A stretch of 64,000 nucleotides of DNA, taken from positions 60,095 to 124,094 of the forward strand of contig DEXK01000018.1 of the NCBI GenBank assembly GCA_002364085.1, given 5' to 3'. The notes beneath the pieces were generated by a model. The model did not search any database. It was given only the letters and a program-made list of their open reading frames with translations, and had not been told where the DNA came from. The position numbers were made by a program, and so were the translations under genes. The stretch comes from Balneolaceae bacterium UBA3186 (lineage in GTDB: Bacteria; Bacteroidota; Rhodothermia; Balneolales; Balneolaceae). Below are positions 1 through 7,753 of the stretch, piece by piece (the stretch's first letter is position 1; each line of letters opens with the position of its first letter).

Positions 1-499
1 CAGAACCTTGAGCTCCAACATAAACCACATCAGGGTTTTCCGGATGTATAATTACCCGGTGAATATTTCTGGTTCCTTCTAATCCCATGAGCTCGAATGT
101 TCTACCTCCGTCGATACTCTTGTAAATACCGGCTCCACTACTTTGGGAGTTTCTTGGGTTTCCTTCTCCGGTTCCCACCCAAACAACACTTGGATTTTTT
201 TGATGAATATCGATAGCACCAATTGATGCAGCGCCATAATCATCAAATATTGGTTCCCATTTAATTCCTCCACTTTCGGACTTCCAGACACCGCCTGAGG
301 CTGAACCTACATACATAATATCATTGTTGGACTCTACTACATCAATTGCTGTAATTCTACCGCTCATTCCGGCAGGTCCTACATTTCTCGGCTCCATTCC
401 CTTTAAAAGATCCATATCTAACTGCTGTGCAGTTAAAGGAGAATCTCCCATAAAGAGTGAGAGAACCATTACAAAACTAAGCGTAAATAATTTTTTCAT
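1..499 (-). CDS. Exported BNR/VPS10-type beta-propeller protein, N-terminal part
   Basis: Open from an ATG at 499-497 to the window edge, so only about 166 N-terminal residues are seen and the C-terminus lies outside. The start encodes a signal peptide (MKKLFTLSFVMVLSLF followed by a small-residue stretch ending near TAQQ). The mature part has the NVGPAGMSGRI entry motif and BNR-like turns (VGSASGGVWKS, WVGTGEGNPRNS, AGIYKSIDGG) typical of large exported WD40/YVTN/BNR (sortilin Vps10-like) proteins of Bacteroidota and relatives, which usually run to about 1000 residues. Family members are often annotated as glycosyl hydrolases, but catalytic function is not established. The next gene downstream in the window is a metalloprotease on the same strand. 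Confidence 0.85.
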   Translation of the reverse strand, partial: MKKLFTLSFVMVLSLFMGDSPLTAQQLDMDLLKGMEPRNVGPAGMSGRITAIDVVESNNDIMYVGSASGGVWKSESGGIKWEPIFDDYGAASIGAIDIHQKNPSVVWVGTGEGNPRNSQSSGAGIYKSIDGGRTFELMGLEGTRNIHRVIIHPENPDVVYVGAQGS

Positions 500-520
500 G
501 CTTCTATTTATTAGTGGTTA

Positions 521-551
521 TAAAAAAGGGCAGCCTATAGCCACCCTTTTA
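521..551 (-). terminator. Probable rho-independent terminator of the metalloprotease gene
   Basis: Read on the minus strand, AAGGGTGGC and GCTGCCCTT pair around a TATAG loop (two G-T wobbles) and are followed by a run of T. It lies just past the metalloprotease stop codon. Confidence 0.55.
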
Positions 552-565
552 TTTAAAAATATTGA

Positions 566-3049
566 TTAGTCGTTTCCGTCTAAAATTTCATCAATTCTAG
601 CTTTAGCATCTTCGAAATGATTCTTTGTATCTCTATTCAAAGATCTTCCTGCCAATGCACTGTTGATATCTCTTTTCAGAATTTCCAGTTCGTTTCTTAC
701 AATCGGACGAATATCAGACTGACTTACATCAACAGAACGGGCAAAGAATCCTGAAGGTTCTTCGTTCAGCAAACTTCCCATTACTTCGATATAAGCACGT
801 TGTAAATGTCTTCTGTGAATTCCTGTATTCTGCTTAGCTCTTGCTTCAGACCAGATACCATTTCTGGTTGCATCCATCATTTCTGTAATTGTATATGTAT
901 CTCCATCTGCGCGAGCTTCGGCTTCCACTAATCTAGCAAGCCTGTCCGGTCTCATCAGATTGTTTAAAACACCAACCTGAGCTCCACGGAAAGTTTCTAC
1001 TGCGCTGGATTGATTAATTCTGTTCAATATTTCTTTATTGAATGCCCATGTTGGAGTAGAAAATGCATGTTTGTTAAGGAAATCCATCGCTCTTCGTTGA
1101 TCTGCTTCTGATACCAACTCATAAACAACGCCATCCTGATCGTAGGTTTTATACGTTTGATAAACACCACCAACATACGTAGTTACATGGCCCATGTATC
1201 TTCTCCATTGACCAAGAACATTAGAATATAATTCGGAAAGATCTGAAAATTCTTCTCCTTCACGCTGTGTCCAGGTAATTAAATTATCAGTAATCACCTG
1301 AAGGTTCGCCAATCCGAGTTCACTTGCTTTCATCGCATCGTCACCGATAGCTTCGGTTTGTGATCGTGGATCGGCTCCGTTAGAATATCCAAACCAGTAT
1401 AAAGGATCGTCGCCGTTCGCAACTATCCACTCGTTCAGGATCTCATCTTCATCATCAGGATCTTCGATATCCGGTAACCATTGGTAACCCCATTTGATAG
1501 ACCATTTGTCATACTCACCAATCTGAGGATAAAATTGAGTTACGCCGTCACCCGGCTGAGCGATATAATTGAAGCGGGCATAATCCATAATAGATGGAGC
1601 CGTCCCGTGAGTAGAAGTAAACTCCGGATCACGTAATTGTTCAACAGTGTAACCTACGCTTGAACCCATGTTATGTGGTAAACCAAGAGTATGACCAACT
1701 TCGTGAGCCATTACGAAACGCAGCATATCTCCCATTATCTCATCAGACATTTTAACGTTTCTTGCATCCGGATTTGCAGCTGCTGTCTGTATGAAATACC
1801 AGTTTCTCAGTAAGTTCTGAATGTTGTGATACCAAAGAATATCACTTTCAAGGATCTGACCGGTTCTTGGGTCATGAACATGCGGCCCTTGTGCATTCTG
1901 AATAGGATTTGTGATGTAACGCATTACCGAATAGCGTACATCTTCCGGAGAAAACTCAGGATCTTCTTCCGGTGTAGGAGCTGGTTTACCTACAATTGCA
2001 TTTTTGAAACCAGCTGCTTCAAATGCCACATTCCAGTCATTTACACCTGCTACCAGATATGGAATCCATTTTTTAGGAGTTGCAGGATCTAGGTAATAAA
2101 CGATCTGCTCTTCCGGCTCTACTAACTCACCTCTTAAATATGCTTCCTTATCTTTAGGTACTAATTTATATCTAGTAATAAAGCGGTTCGTTGCTGCTCT
2201 ATGCTCTTCTGAACTATAATCATATTGACCAATTGAGAAATAACCAACACGCTGATCCCAGTTTCTTGGTTGCGCGGGCTCTGCCGGTAATAAGATCATT
2301 GACTGGTTCATTTCCAGCGAAATGGTATTCGTTGATCCGTTATCAGGTGGACTACCTGCATCGTAAGTAAGTACATGACGAACTTCAATGTTTTCCGGAT
2401 AGCTAGACATTTTTTCCACAAAAGAACGGCTTCCGTCCAAACGTCTTACCTGAAAGTTCCTTCTCTGAAAACTACTTAAACCGCTTATTAAAGCAACATC
2501 TGAAGTATAAAGGCTGGTAACATCTACCACAACACCGGTCGTATCTTCATTATTAGCTTCAATCTTGAAAGAATAAACTACCGGTTCAAAATTGTTATTC
2601 TGTACAGACTTATAAATCGGGTCGTCTTCATTTGCCACACTTGAGTAGGAAACATGACGAAGCAGAATGTTGTTTTCTTTTCTTTGCCATCTTACCACTT
2701 GCTGTCCACGAGCTTTTTGCCCGGCCCCACCAAAACTTAAATTTTGTACAGAACCTGCTACTCTACTTACAAGTAACATTTCTCTTTCCAGCATTTCGTT
2801 TGGTATTTCGAAGTAGTATTTGTCGTCCACTTTGTGAACATTAAAAAGACCTTCATCTGTTTTGGCGTCTTTAGTGATCACTTCACTGAATTTTTTCAGA
2901 TCACCTTTTTTGGCCGGTGGCCTTTGAGTTGATGCTGAGGATTTTCCTGATTTTGTAGCCGCTCCGGAAGATTTACACCCCGAAACAACAAGAACAAAAC
3001 ACAGAGAAAGGGCGAAAAACCTGCCCATTAACTTGATTCCGTAGTTCAT
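566..3049 (-). CDS. Lipoprotein zinc-dependent metalloprotease (DUF5117/DUF5118/DUF4953 type)
   Basis: An 827-residue protein with a lipoprotein signal (hydrophobic stretch ending VVSGC, predicted lipidated Cys at about residue 25). A low-complexity Ser/Lys linker follows. The centre holds the zinc-metalloprotease signature HEVGHTLGLPHN at about residues 446-457, an extended HExxHxxGxxH motif with three His ligands and the catalytic Glu. Overall layout matches the DUF5118 (N-terminal), DUF5117 (middle) and DUF4953 (C-terminal) families common in Bacteroidota. It probably acts at the cell surface or in the periplasm on proteins or peptides; the substrate is unknown. It is preceded by a region of partial duplications and followed by a terminator. 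Confidence 0.9.
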   Translation of the reverse strand: MNYGIKLMGRFFALSLCFVLVVSGCKSSGAATKSGKSSASTQRPPAKKGDLKKFSEVITKDAKTDEGLFNVHKVDDKYYFEIPNEMLEREMLLVSRVAGSVQNLSFGGAGQKARGQQVVRWQRKENNILLRHVSYSSVANEDDPIYKSVQNNNFEPVVYSFKIEANNEDTTGVVVDVTSLYTSDVALISGLSSFQRRNFQVRRLDGSRSFVEKMSSYPENIEVRHVLTYDAGSPPDNGSTNTISLEMNQSMILLPAEPAQPRNWDQRVGYFSIGQYDYSSEEHRAATNRFITRYKLVPKDKEAYLRGELVEPEEQIVYYLDPATPKKWIPYLVAGVNDWNVAFEAAGFKNAIVGKPAPTPEEDPEFSPEDVRYSVMRYITNPIQNAQGPHVHDPRTGQILESDILWYHNIQNLLRNWYFIQTAAANPDARNVKMSDEIMGDMLRFVMAHEVGHTLGLPHNMGSSVGYTVEQLRDPEFTSTHGTAPSIMDYARFNYIAQPGDGVTQFYPQIGEYDKWSIKWGYQWLPDIEDPDDEDEILNEWIVANGDDPLYWFGYSNGADPRSQTEAIGDDAMKASELGLANLQVITDNLITWTQREGEEFSDLSELYSNVLGQWRRYMGHVTTYVGGVYQTYKTYDQDGVVYELVSEADQRRAMDFLNKHAFSTPTWAFNKEILNRINQSSAVETFRGAQVGVLNNLMRPDRLARLVEAEARADGDTYTITEMMDATRNGIWSEARAKQNTGIHRRHLQRAYIEVMGSLLNEEPSGFFARSVDVSQSDIRPIVRNELEILKRDINSALAGRSLNRDTKNHFEDAKARIDEILDGND

Positions 3050-3094
3050 TTCTTACTTATTTATTTAAAATTTCAAAAGTAAGATAAAGTGAGA

Positions 3095-3147
3095 CTATGC
3101 TACGAACTAATCAAGTTTATTGTGAGGGAAAGGCGTAAAAAGTTTAA
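3095..3147 (+). repeat. Direct repeat A, copy 1
   Basis: 53 bases upstream of the metalloprotease gene; the second copy is 3656-3708 in the same orientation. By direct comparison 48 of 53 bases match. Neither copy is coding. Confidence 0.85.
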
Positions 3148-3301
3148 AAGTGAATTCACCCCTTTTCACTTACATATTCCCCCTTATCCTTGAACGATCT
3201 TCTTAATCCCGATACACAACATTCTAATATTCGTGATATTGCTAAAGTCGTTTTAAAATCTATATTCTATAAGTAACTAAAAAAATTCAGTTAAGAGATA
3301 A

Positions 3302-3544
3302 AGGAACAAGGTTGTCGCTTCATTATTCTGCATCATCTTTTCCGGTTTAATCATCTCATGTAACCCTGCTACTTCTGTTGAGCAACCATGCGCCGCCTGC
3401 CCAGTTGATTTTCGAAGAATAGATTACGAACCTGATTGGAGCCCAGATGGTAGTAAAATAGCCTACGTTCGTAATGATACCTCAATCGAAAAAAATGGTA
3501 TTTACCTTTCAAAGAGAGGGCGAAACAAGCCATTCACAAATTAA
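3302..3544 (+). pseudogene. Remnant of a PD40/TolB-like propeller lipoprotein
   Basis: The frame is open for 80 codons after a stop at 3299-3301 but has no ATG, GTG or TTG at its beginning; AGG at 3302 sits where a start would be expected. The translation begins RNKVVASLFCIIF, a clear lipoprotein signal with lipobox IISC. It continues through a short Cys-rich linker (CAACP) into one PD40-type blade start (EPDWSPDGSKIAYV), then a premature stop at 3542-3544. A normal member would have several more blades. I infer a dead gene that has lost its start codon and most of its 3' end. Confidence 0.65.
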
Positions 3545-3552
3545 ATAACTCT

Positions 3553-3635
3553 ACCTCAAATACTAAGAAAAAAATTTTCTCTGTTCACTTTGTGGTTCAC
3601 TTTCACCTCAAATACTGCCTGAACCAAGCTCCTGT
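3553..3635 (+). repeat. Direct repeat B, copy 1: duplicated 3' end of the hydrolase gene
   Basis: About 73 of 83 bases match 4808-4890. On the minus strand its right half still encodes TGAWFRQYLR followed by a stop, the exact C-terminus of the alpha/beta hydrolase at 4858-5733. It is therefore the tail of a lost second hydrolase copy plus its 3' flank. Confidence 0.85.
3579..3598 (+). repeat. GTGGTT-type palindromic repeat, degenerate copy
   Basis: CTCTGTTCACTTTGTGGTTC, a diverged copy of the repeat arm best seen at 7735-7753. It lies 5 bases from the stop codon of the hydrolase remnant (3603-3605). Confidence 0.55.
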
Positions 3636-3655
3636 CGAATTCGTAATCCCAGAAG

Positions 3656-3708
3656 TTATGCTACAAGCTAATCAAGTTTATTGTGAGAGAAAGGTGTAAA
3701 AAGTTTAA
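3656..3708 (+). repeat. Direct repeat A, copy 2
   Basis: Copy of 3095-3147 (48 of 53 identical). It lies immediately 3' of the propeller lipoprotein gene, on the far side of the hydrolase remnant. Confidence 0.85.
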
Positions 3709-3740
3709 GAAAAATGTACAGAGACTAACCGATCTGAAAT

Positions 3741-4748
3741 TTAAAGTGCAGCTGTACCTACGCCTATTAATTCAGGATAATTATACCTTGAGAAAAAGGG
3801 TGAGATTTTTCCGGTTTCAGGGTCTAAAATCTTGAGTCCTGCGTACAGCACGTCACTGTTTTTAACTCTGCTTTCTGTAAAAATAATTTTTCCGTCCTTG
3901 GTCCAAACAGGGGCTCTGTTTCTGTATTTACCATCAGTGAACTCCTTATATACATTTCCATCTAGATCAGTAATTATGATCTTGGACCCTTCAAATTCTT
4001 CGCTGTTAGAATAACTACCTACAATTAAACGTAGTGAATCACTCCATGCTAGATTCCTTACTACACGTTTAATTAGTCCACCTTCGTTAATACTTCTTAG
4101 ATATGGGTTTTCTACTTTTTTAATATAATTACCTTCCTTGTCCATCAGGTATGGATTAACAACCCCATGTTCCCAAGAAAAAAACTCATTAGTGAAAATT
4201 AGTAATGTGTCTTTTGATATTAAATCATAGGGATAGATCGATGCAACATTAGACGTCTCAAAATCGATCGCCATTCTCTCTAGAGAATATAAATAAGTAT
4301 TTATGATGCCCCAACTAGTTGGAGATGATGTATAAAAACTATCTCCTGATTTGTCCCAAACAATATTTGAACTTTTACTTGTAAGAAGTCTTAATTTCTC
4401 TTCATCATAATAAAGTGGTTCTTTGGTTTTTGAATCTAGATCGTAAATAACTAATTGGGGATCAGAACCCGTCAAAGTATGATCACCATAGATGAGTTTT
4501 TTTCGGTCAGGAGACAAACTTACAGGGCTGAAAGACGATTCCCCTCTTTCCAACACTATAAATTCTTTGGGATTATTATAATTAATAGCAATTAATCCAC
4601 GGTCGGGTCTTTCATCTGATTCATAATCTGTTGTAAAATACACCTCGGTAAAAACTGGGTTTTCGAACATTTCTTGTTCTTCTTTCTCTCCAATCAATAA
4701 CCCACAACCTGAAATTAATAACAAAGCAATTAAAAAACGGGTGCACAT
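3741..4748 (-). CDS. TolB-like beta-propeller lipoprotein
   Basis: 335 residues. The N-terminus MCTRFLIALLLISGC is a short lipoprotein signal with lipobox ISGC (lipidated Cys about residue 15). The rest contains repeated propeller-like blades with SLSPDRKKLIYGDH, NIVWDKSGDSFYTSS, NLAWSDSLRLIVGSY and PVWTKDGKIIFTES, resembling PD40/TolB six-bladed repeats. No catalytic motif is visible. It is probably anchored in the envelope and may bind a protein or ligand; function unknown. It is flanked on both sides by duplicated sequence, and a decayed gene of similar type lies on the opposite strand nearby. Confidence 0.75.
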   Translation of the reverse strand: MCTRFLIALLLISGCGLLIGEKEEQEMFENPVFTEVYFTTDYESDERPDRGLIAINYNNPKEFIVLERGESSFSPVSLSPDRKKLIYGDHTLTGSDPQLVIYDLDSKTKEPLYYDEEKLRLLTSKSSNIVWDKSGDSFYTSSPTSWGIINTYLYSLERMAIDFETSNVASIYPYDLISKDTLLIFTNEFFSWEHGVVNPYLMDKEGNYIKKVENPYLRSINEGGLIKRVVRNLAWSDSLRLIVGSYSNSEEFEGSKIIITDLDGNVYKEFTDGKYRNRAPVWTKDGKIIFTESRVKNSDVLYAGLKILDPETGKISPFFSRYNYPELIGVGTAAL

Positions 4749-4807
4749 GAATTCTATCTTTTTGAGTTATTACACTTAGAATGTAACTGATTAAGTAATA
4801 AGCTAAA

Positions 4808-4890
4808 ACCTCAAATACTAAGAGAACAGCTTTCTCTGTGCACTCTGTGGTTTAATTTCACCTCAAATACTGCCTGAACCAGGCTCCGGT
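4808..4890 (+). repeat. Direct repeat B, copy 2 (parent copy)
   Basis: Contains the intact 3' end of the alpha/beta hydrolase gene and its 3' flank; the partner is 3553-3635. Confidence 0.85.
4834..4853 (+). repeat. GTGGTT-type palindromic repeat
   Basis: CTCTGTGCACTCTGTGGTTT, a member of the repeat family seen at 7323-7342, 7735-7753 and 10783-10802. A degenerate left arm (AAACC...ACTAAGAGAACAG) precedes it, so the whole can fold. It begins 4 bases past the hydrolase stop codon. Confidence 0.6.
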
Positions 4891-5733
4891 TAAATCCACC
4901 AATTCCTTAAACTGAGGCGGGAAAAACTCTTCTTCAAACGGATGGGAAGCTCCAAATGTATGACCGGCTTTAGCGATCAATCTCAATTCTTTTTCTTTAG
5001 ATCCGCAAGCTATTTCTAATTTCTCAGAATTAGACAGATCCACATCATCATCATCTCTTCCATGGATGAACAAACTAGGAATCACAAGTTCTTCCACTCT
5101 TCTGAGTGCGATAAGTCGATCCGCATGTTCCTTGGTATCCTCATACCAGCTCTTATCCACTTTCATGTCCTGTCCGGTGCGACTGTTTTTATAGATCGTG
5201 TATCCTTTGTCTTCCCAGTCAGATATTTCTTTTTCACTAAATCGTTCTAAGTAATCTGCAACTGCTGCCCAGGTTACCAAACATTTAACCGCTTCGTATT
5301 CTGCAGCCGCTGCTACCGCGGTATGTCCACCTCTGGAATGACCTACAATTCCAATTGAATCGGTATTCAGGTTAGAGTGCGAATCATTGATCTCACCGGT
5401 TTGCAGAGCCCTTATTACCAGCCCGATCTCGTCCAGATCTTTCGAAAGTGTGGATTTCTGAAACAGATCCAGGCGTTCATATTCAGTTCTGCCGTTACCG
5501 ATACCGTTATGTGAGAAGTTGATAGCCAGAACTCCAAAACCGTGCCTTGCCATATCTTCACATGCATCCGGGAATGGCCCCCAGTCTTTAAATCCTTTGA
5601 ATCCGTGAAGGAATATAACAACAGGAAAATCTTTTCTCGTGCCACTGATAGGCGAATACAGATCGTACTTTATGGGAAGGTCTTCTTCCGTTAAAATGTG
5701 TCCCGACGAGATTGATAAGTTATCATATTCCAT
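4858..5733 (-). CDS. Alpha/beta hydrolase (dienelactone-hydrolase-like)
   Basis: 291 residues without a signal peptide, so probably cytoplasmic. The oxyanion region HGFKGFKDWG is followed by the nucleophile elbow GHSRGG (Ser at about residue 132), an acid in GRDDDD (about 228) and a terminal His in AGHTFG (about 257). This gives a complete Ser-Asp-His triad. It resembles prolyl-oligopeptidase/dienelactone-hydrolase-like esterases; the natural substrate cannot be read from sequence. A duplicated copy of its 3' end lies at 3553-3635. The rluB gene ends 10 bases upstream on the same strand, so the two are likely co-transcribed. Confidence 0.85.
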   Translation of the reverse strand: MEYDNLSISSGHILTEEDLPIKYDLYSPISGTRKDFPVVIFLHGFKGFKDWGPFPDACEDMARHGFGVLAINFSHNGIGNGRTEYERLDLFQKSTLSKDLDEIGLVIRALQTGEINDSHSNLNTDSIGIVGHSRGGHTAVAAAAEYEAVKCLVTWAAVADYLERFSEKEISDWEDKGYTIYKNSRTGQDMKVDKSWYEDTKEHADRLIALRRVEELVIPSLFIHGRDDDDVDLSNSEKLEIACGSKEKELRLIAKAGHTFGASHPFEEEFFPPQFKELVDLTGAWFRQYLR

Positions 5734-5742
5734 TACAGCTTG

Positions 5743-6582
5743 TTATTTTTTAAAATCTAAAGTTTCCAATTTTACGAGCTCACGGATGTTATTGACTTCT
5801 TTTTGCCTTAGGTAGCGCCACCTTCCTACTTTAACTCCTTTTAAATTCAGGCCCGCATATTCTATTCGTTTAAGTTTAGTGACTTCTGTTCCGAAATGTT
5901 CCACCATTCTCCGAATTAGTCTGTTTCGCCCCTCAAACACAGAAAGCTGAAAAATTTTCGGAGCGTCCATGAACCGTTTTACATTGTGTCCTTTAGCATC
6001 TCCGTCTTCAAGTGGAATTCCTGTTTTGAACATACTTAACTCTTCATCGGTTAAGATTCGTTCCGTTTCCACTTCGTAAGTCTTACGTACACTATAACTT
6101 GGATGCATTAATCGGTGAGCCAGATCTCCGTCATTGGTCAAGATCAAAAGCCCGGTAGTATTTCTGTCCAGCCTCCCAACGGGATATACTCTTGCGCCTG
6201 TCGCATTTTCAACTTCATCTAAAACGGTATTTCTACCTTTTTCATCATCCGTTGTAGTGATGGTATTTTTGGGCTTATTTAAAAGCAGATATACAAACGG
6301 TTCGAGCTGAATTTTTTGCCCGTTTACCTCAATCACATCCTGACGCCGAACCTTGGTTCCCATTTCTGTGATCGTTTTACCATTCACTTTCACTAAACCA
6401 TCGGTAATATATTGATCAGCTTCTCTTCGGCTGCATAAACCGGCATGTGCAATAAATTTATTGATGCGAATTTCTTCTTCTTGCGAATAATTCTGATCAA
6501 CGCGATTTGGTGAAGTACCTGATTTCTTCTTTTCAGATTCTTTTTTTCTTCTGGATGGTCCTCTTCCTGACTTCTTATTCAT
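5743..6582 (-). CDS. rluB: 23S rRNA pseudouridine synthase, RluB/RsuA family
   Basis: 279 residues: a basic, Ser/Lys-rich N-terminal tail of about 35 residues, an S4 RNA-binding domain (RINKFIAHAGLCSRREADQYI, residues about 39-90), then the RsuA/RluB catalytic domain. The catalytic Asp lies in the GRLDRNTTGLLILTNDG motif near residue 140. RluB isomerises a uridine in the peptidyl-transferase region of 23S rRNA. The start codon overlaps the scpB stop by 4 bases; the scpB-rluB pairing is widespread in bacteria and supports both calls. RluB rather than RsuA is chosen from the neighbourhood and the long basic tail. Confidence 0.9.
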   Translation of the reverse strand: MNKKSGRGPSRRKKESEKKKSGTSPNRVDQNYSQEEEIRINKFIAHAGLCSRREADQYITDGLVKVNGKTITEMGTKVRRQDVIEVNGQKIQLEPFVYLLLNKPKNTITTTDDEKGRNTVLDEVENATGARVYPVGRLDRNTTGLLILTNDGDLAHRLMHPSYSVRKTYEVETERILTDEELSMFKTGIPLEDGDAKGHNVKRFMDAPKIFQLSVFEGRNRLIRRMVEHFGTEVTKLKRIEYAGLNLKGVKVGRWRYLRQKEVNNIRELVKLETLDFKK

Positions 6583-7316
6583 TCTTCCTCTTCATTTTTT
6601 GAGTCATCTTCTTGTTCATTATCTTCATTATCCACTCTCTCATTCCCTTCTTCGGGGTCTTCTATTATTTCAATAGATCCATCTTCTTCCTCTTCCATGA
6701 TCATTGACTGCTCCAACAACAACTGCCGGTGTTCAGCCATATCATCGTCTTTCAGTATTTCTTCGATCTCTCTCGGTTTAGGAAGTTCCTCTACTGAGTT
6801 AATTCCAAAATGCCTCAAAAAGTGAGAAGTTGTTGTATAGAGCAAAGGTTTACCCGGACTGTCAGATCTTCCCGAAACCTCAATTAATGCCTTTTCCATT
6901 AACTGCCGGAGAATATAACCTGAATCTACTCCACGAATTTGATCTACTTCCGGCTTCGTGATCGGTTGCTTATATGCTACAATGGCAAGACTCTCAATTG
7001 CTGACTGAGAAAGCTTACGATAGGCATTTTCATGTTGAAAAATACTCAACCAATAATGAAATTTTTTCTGGGTTACAAAAGTATAGCCTTTGGCAATACG
7101 TTCGATCCTGAAGCTTAATCCGTTTTCATCATAGCGGGTATTCAGCTTATCCACAAAATCGCTTACTGTCTCCTCAGAGATTTCTATTTGTTCTTCATTT
7201 TCAACAATAATGGATTTTATTTTCTGCCCGGAAATAGGTTCCTCACTGGCAAAGATCAGTGCTTCTATCACCGAGGATAGCCGCGTTCCATCTACAAATT
7301 GATAATCGTTCTTCAT
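6579..7316 (-). CDS. scpB: Segregation and condensation protein B
   Basis: 245 residues with the paired winged-helix layout of ScpB (SSVIEALIFASEEPIS near the start; LSQSAIESLAIVAYKQPITKPEVDQIRGVD around residues 100-130). A long acidic C-terminal tail follows. ScpB is the non-SMC kite subunit of the SMC-ScpAB complex for chromosome compaction and segregation. scpA is not adjacent. The ATG at 7316-7314 lies only 6 bases from the inverted end (7323-7342) of the GxxExxY element, so the normal leader seems to have been displaced and no strong Shine-Dalgarno is visible. It overlaps rluB by 4 bases. Confidence 0.92.
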   Translation of the reverse strand: MKNDYQFVDGTRLSSVIEALIFASEEPISGQKIKSIIVENEEQIEISEETVSDFVDKLNTRYDENGLSFRIERIAKGYTFVTQKKFHYWLSIFQHENAYRKLSQSAIESLAIVAYKQPITKPEVDQIRGVDSGYILRQLMEKALIEVSGRSDSPGKPLLYTTTSHFLRHFGINSVEELPKPREIEEILKDDDMAEHRQLLLEQSMIMEEEEDGSIEIIEDPEEGNERVDNEDNEQEDDSKNEEEE

Positions 7317-7322
7317 TTTAGT

Positions 7323-7342
7323 AAACCACAGAGGTCACAAAG
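7323..7342 (-). repeat. GTGGTT-type inverted repeat, left arm
   Basis: AAACCACAGAGGTCACAAAG on the plus strand; the reverse complement matches 7735-7753 at 18 of 19 positions. Confidence 0.85.
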
Positions 7343-7343
7343 A

Positions 7344-7718
7344 TTAGTTTATAATTCTTTTGATTCCCTGTTTCAAATATTTGACATTAAAATTTAACAG
7401 CAACCCTAATCTGAAATTACTCATTTTAAGATAGCTCATAACTTGAGCAATATGAATATTATTCAATTCTTCTACAGCTTTTAACTCTACTACCAATTCC
7501 CTCTCCACTAACAAATCGATTCTGTAGCCACAGTCTAATTCAACATTTTTATACATGATTGGCATTGCTTTTTCTTTTTCCACATTTAAGCCCTTTTCAG
7601 TTAGAGAATAAAACAAACAAGCTTGATCCGCCAATTCTAAAAGACCAGGTTCCAGCTCTTTATGAACTTCTATTGCCTCACCAATTACAACCTTAGACAA
7701 TTTGTTTAATTTCTCCAT
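7344..7718 (-). CDS. GxxExxY-family protein, PD-(D/E)XK nuclease-like
   Basis: 124 residues from the ATG at 7718 (MEKLNKLSKVVIGEAIEVHKE). An upstream ATG at 7787 would add 23 residues encoded by the repeat arm and would overlap the AstE-like gene, so it is rejected. The family pattern is recognisable (helix VVIGEAIEVHKELEPGLLE; YRIDLLVERELVVELKAVE; C-terminal FNVKYLKQGIKRI). The D-x(n)-ELK arrangement matches a PD-(D/E)XK nuclease-like core (PDDEXK_3). The name-giving segment is altered: GLLELADQACLFY replaces the usual GxGLLExxYE-type stretch. No biochemical role is established for the family. It is enclosed by inverted repeats, suggesting a small selfish or accessory element. Confidence 0.8.
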   Translation of the reverse strand: MEKLNKLSKVVIGEAIEVHKELEPGLLELADQACLFYSLTEKGLNVEKEKAMPIMYKNVELDCGYRIDLLVERELVVELKAVEELNNIHIAQVMSYLKMSNFRLGLLLNFNVKYLKQGIKRIIN

Positions 7719-7734
7719 TTCTAACAAAATAAAC

Positions 7735-7753
7735 CTTTGTGCCCTCTGTGGTT
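7735..7753 (+). repeat. GTGGTT-type inverted repeat, right arm
   Basis: CTTTGTGCCCTCTGTGGTT; partner of 7323-7342. Its last base is part of the stop codon of the AstE-like gene (7753-7755). Confidence 0.85.

Larger units (their letters stand above)
3050..3740. other. Scrambled intergenic region: decayed lipoprotein gene and partial duplications
   Basis: About 690 bases with no intact gene. It contains a second copy of the sequence upstream of the metalloprotease gene (3095-3147 copied at 3656-3708), a plus-strand remnant of a propeller lipoprotein (3302-3544) and a copy of the 3' end of the downstream hydrolase gene (3553-3635). The mixture suggests past tandem duplication and deletion. Confidence 0.75.
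7323..7753. mobile_element. Candidate GxxExxY element bounded by 19-bp inverted repeats
   Basis: The left end, read on the minus strand, is CTTTGTGACCTCTGTGGTT and the right end on the plus strand is CTTTGTGCCCTCTGTGGTT: 18 of 19 identical and in inverted orientation. Between them is only the GxxExxY gene, ending 1 base inside the left arm and (with the preferred start) beginning 17 bases inside the right arm. The right arm touches the stop codon of the AstE-like gene; the left arm lies 6 bases before the scpB start. No transposase is present and no target duplication was identified, so mobility is inference. Confidence 0.5.
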
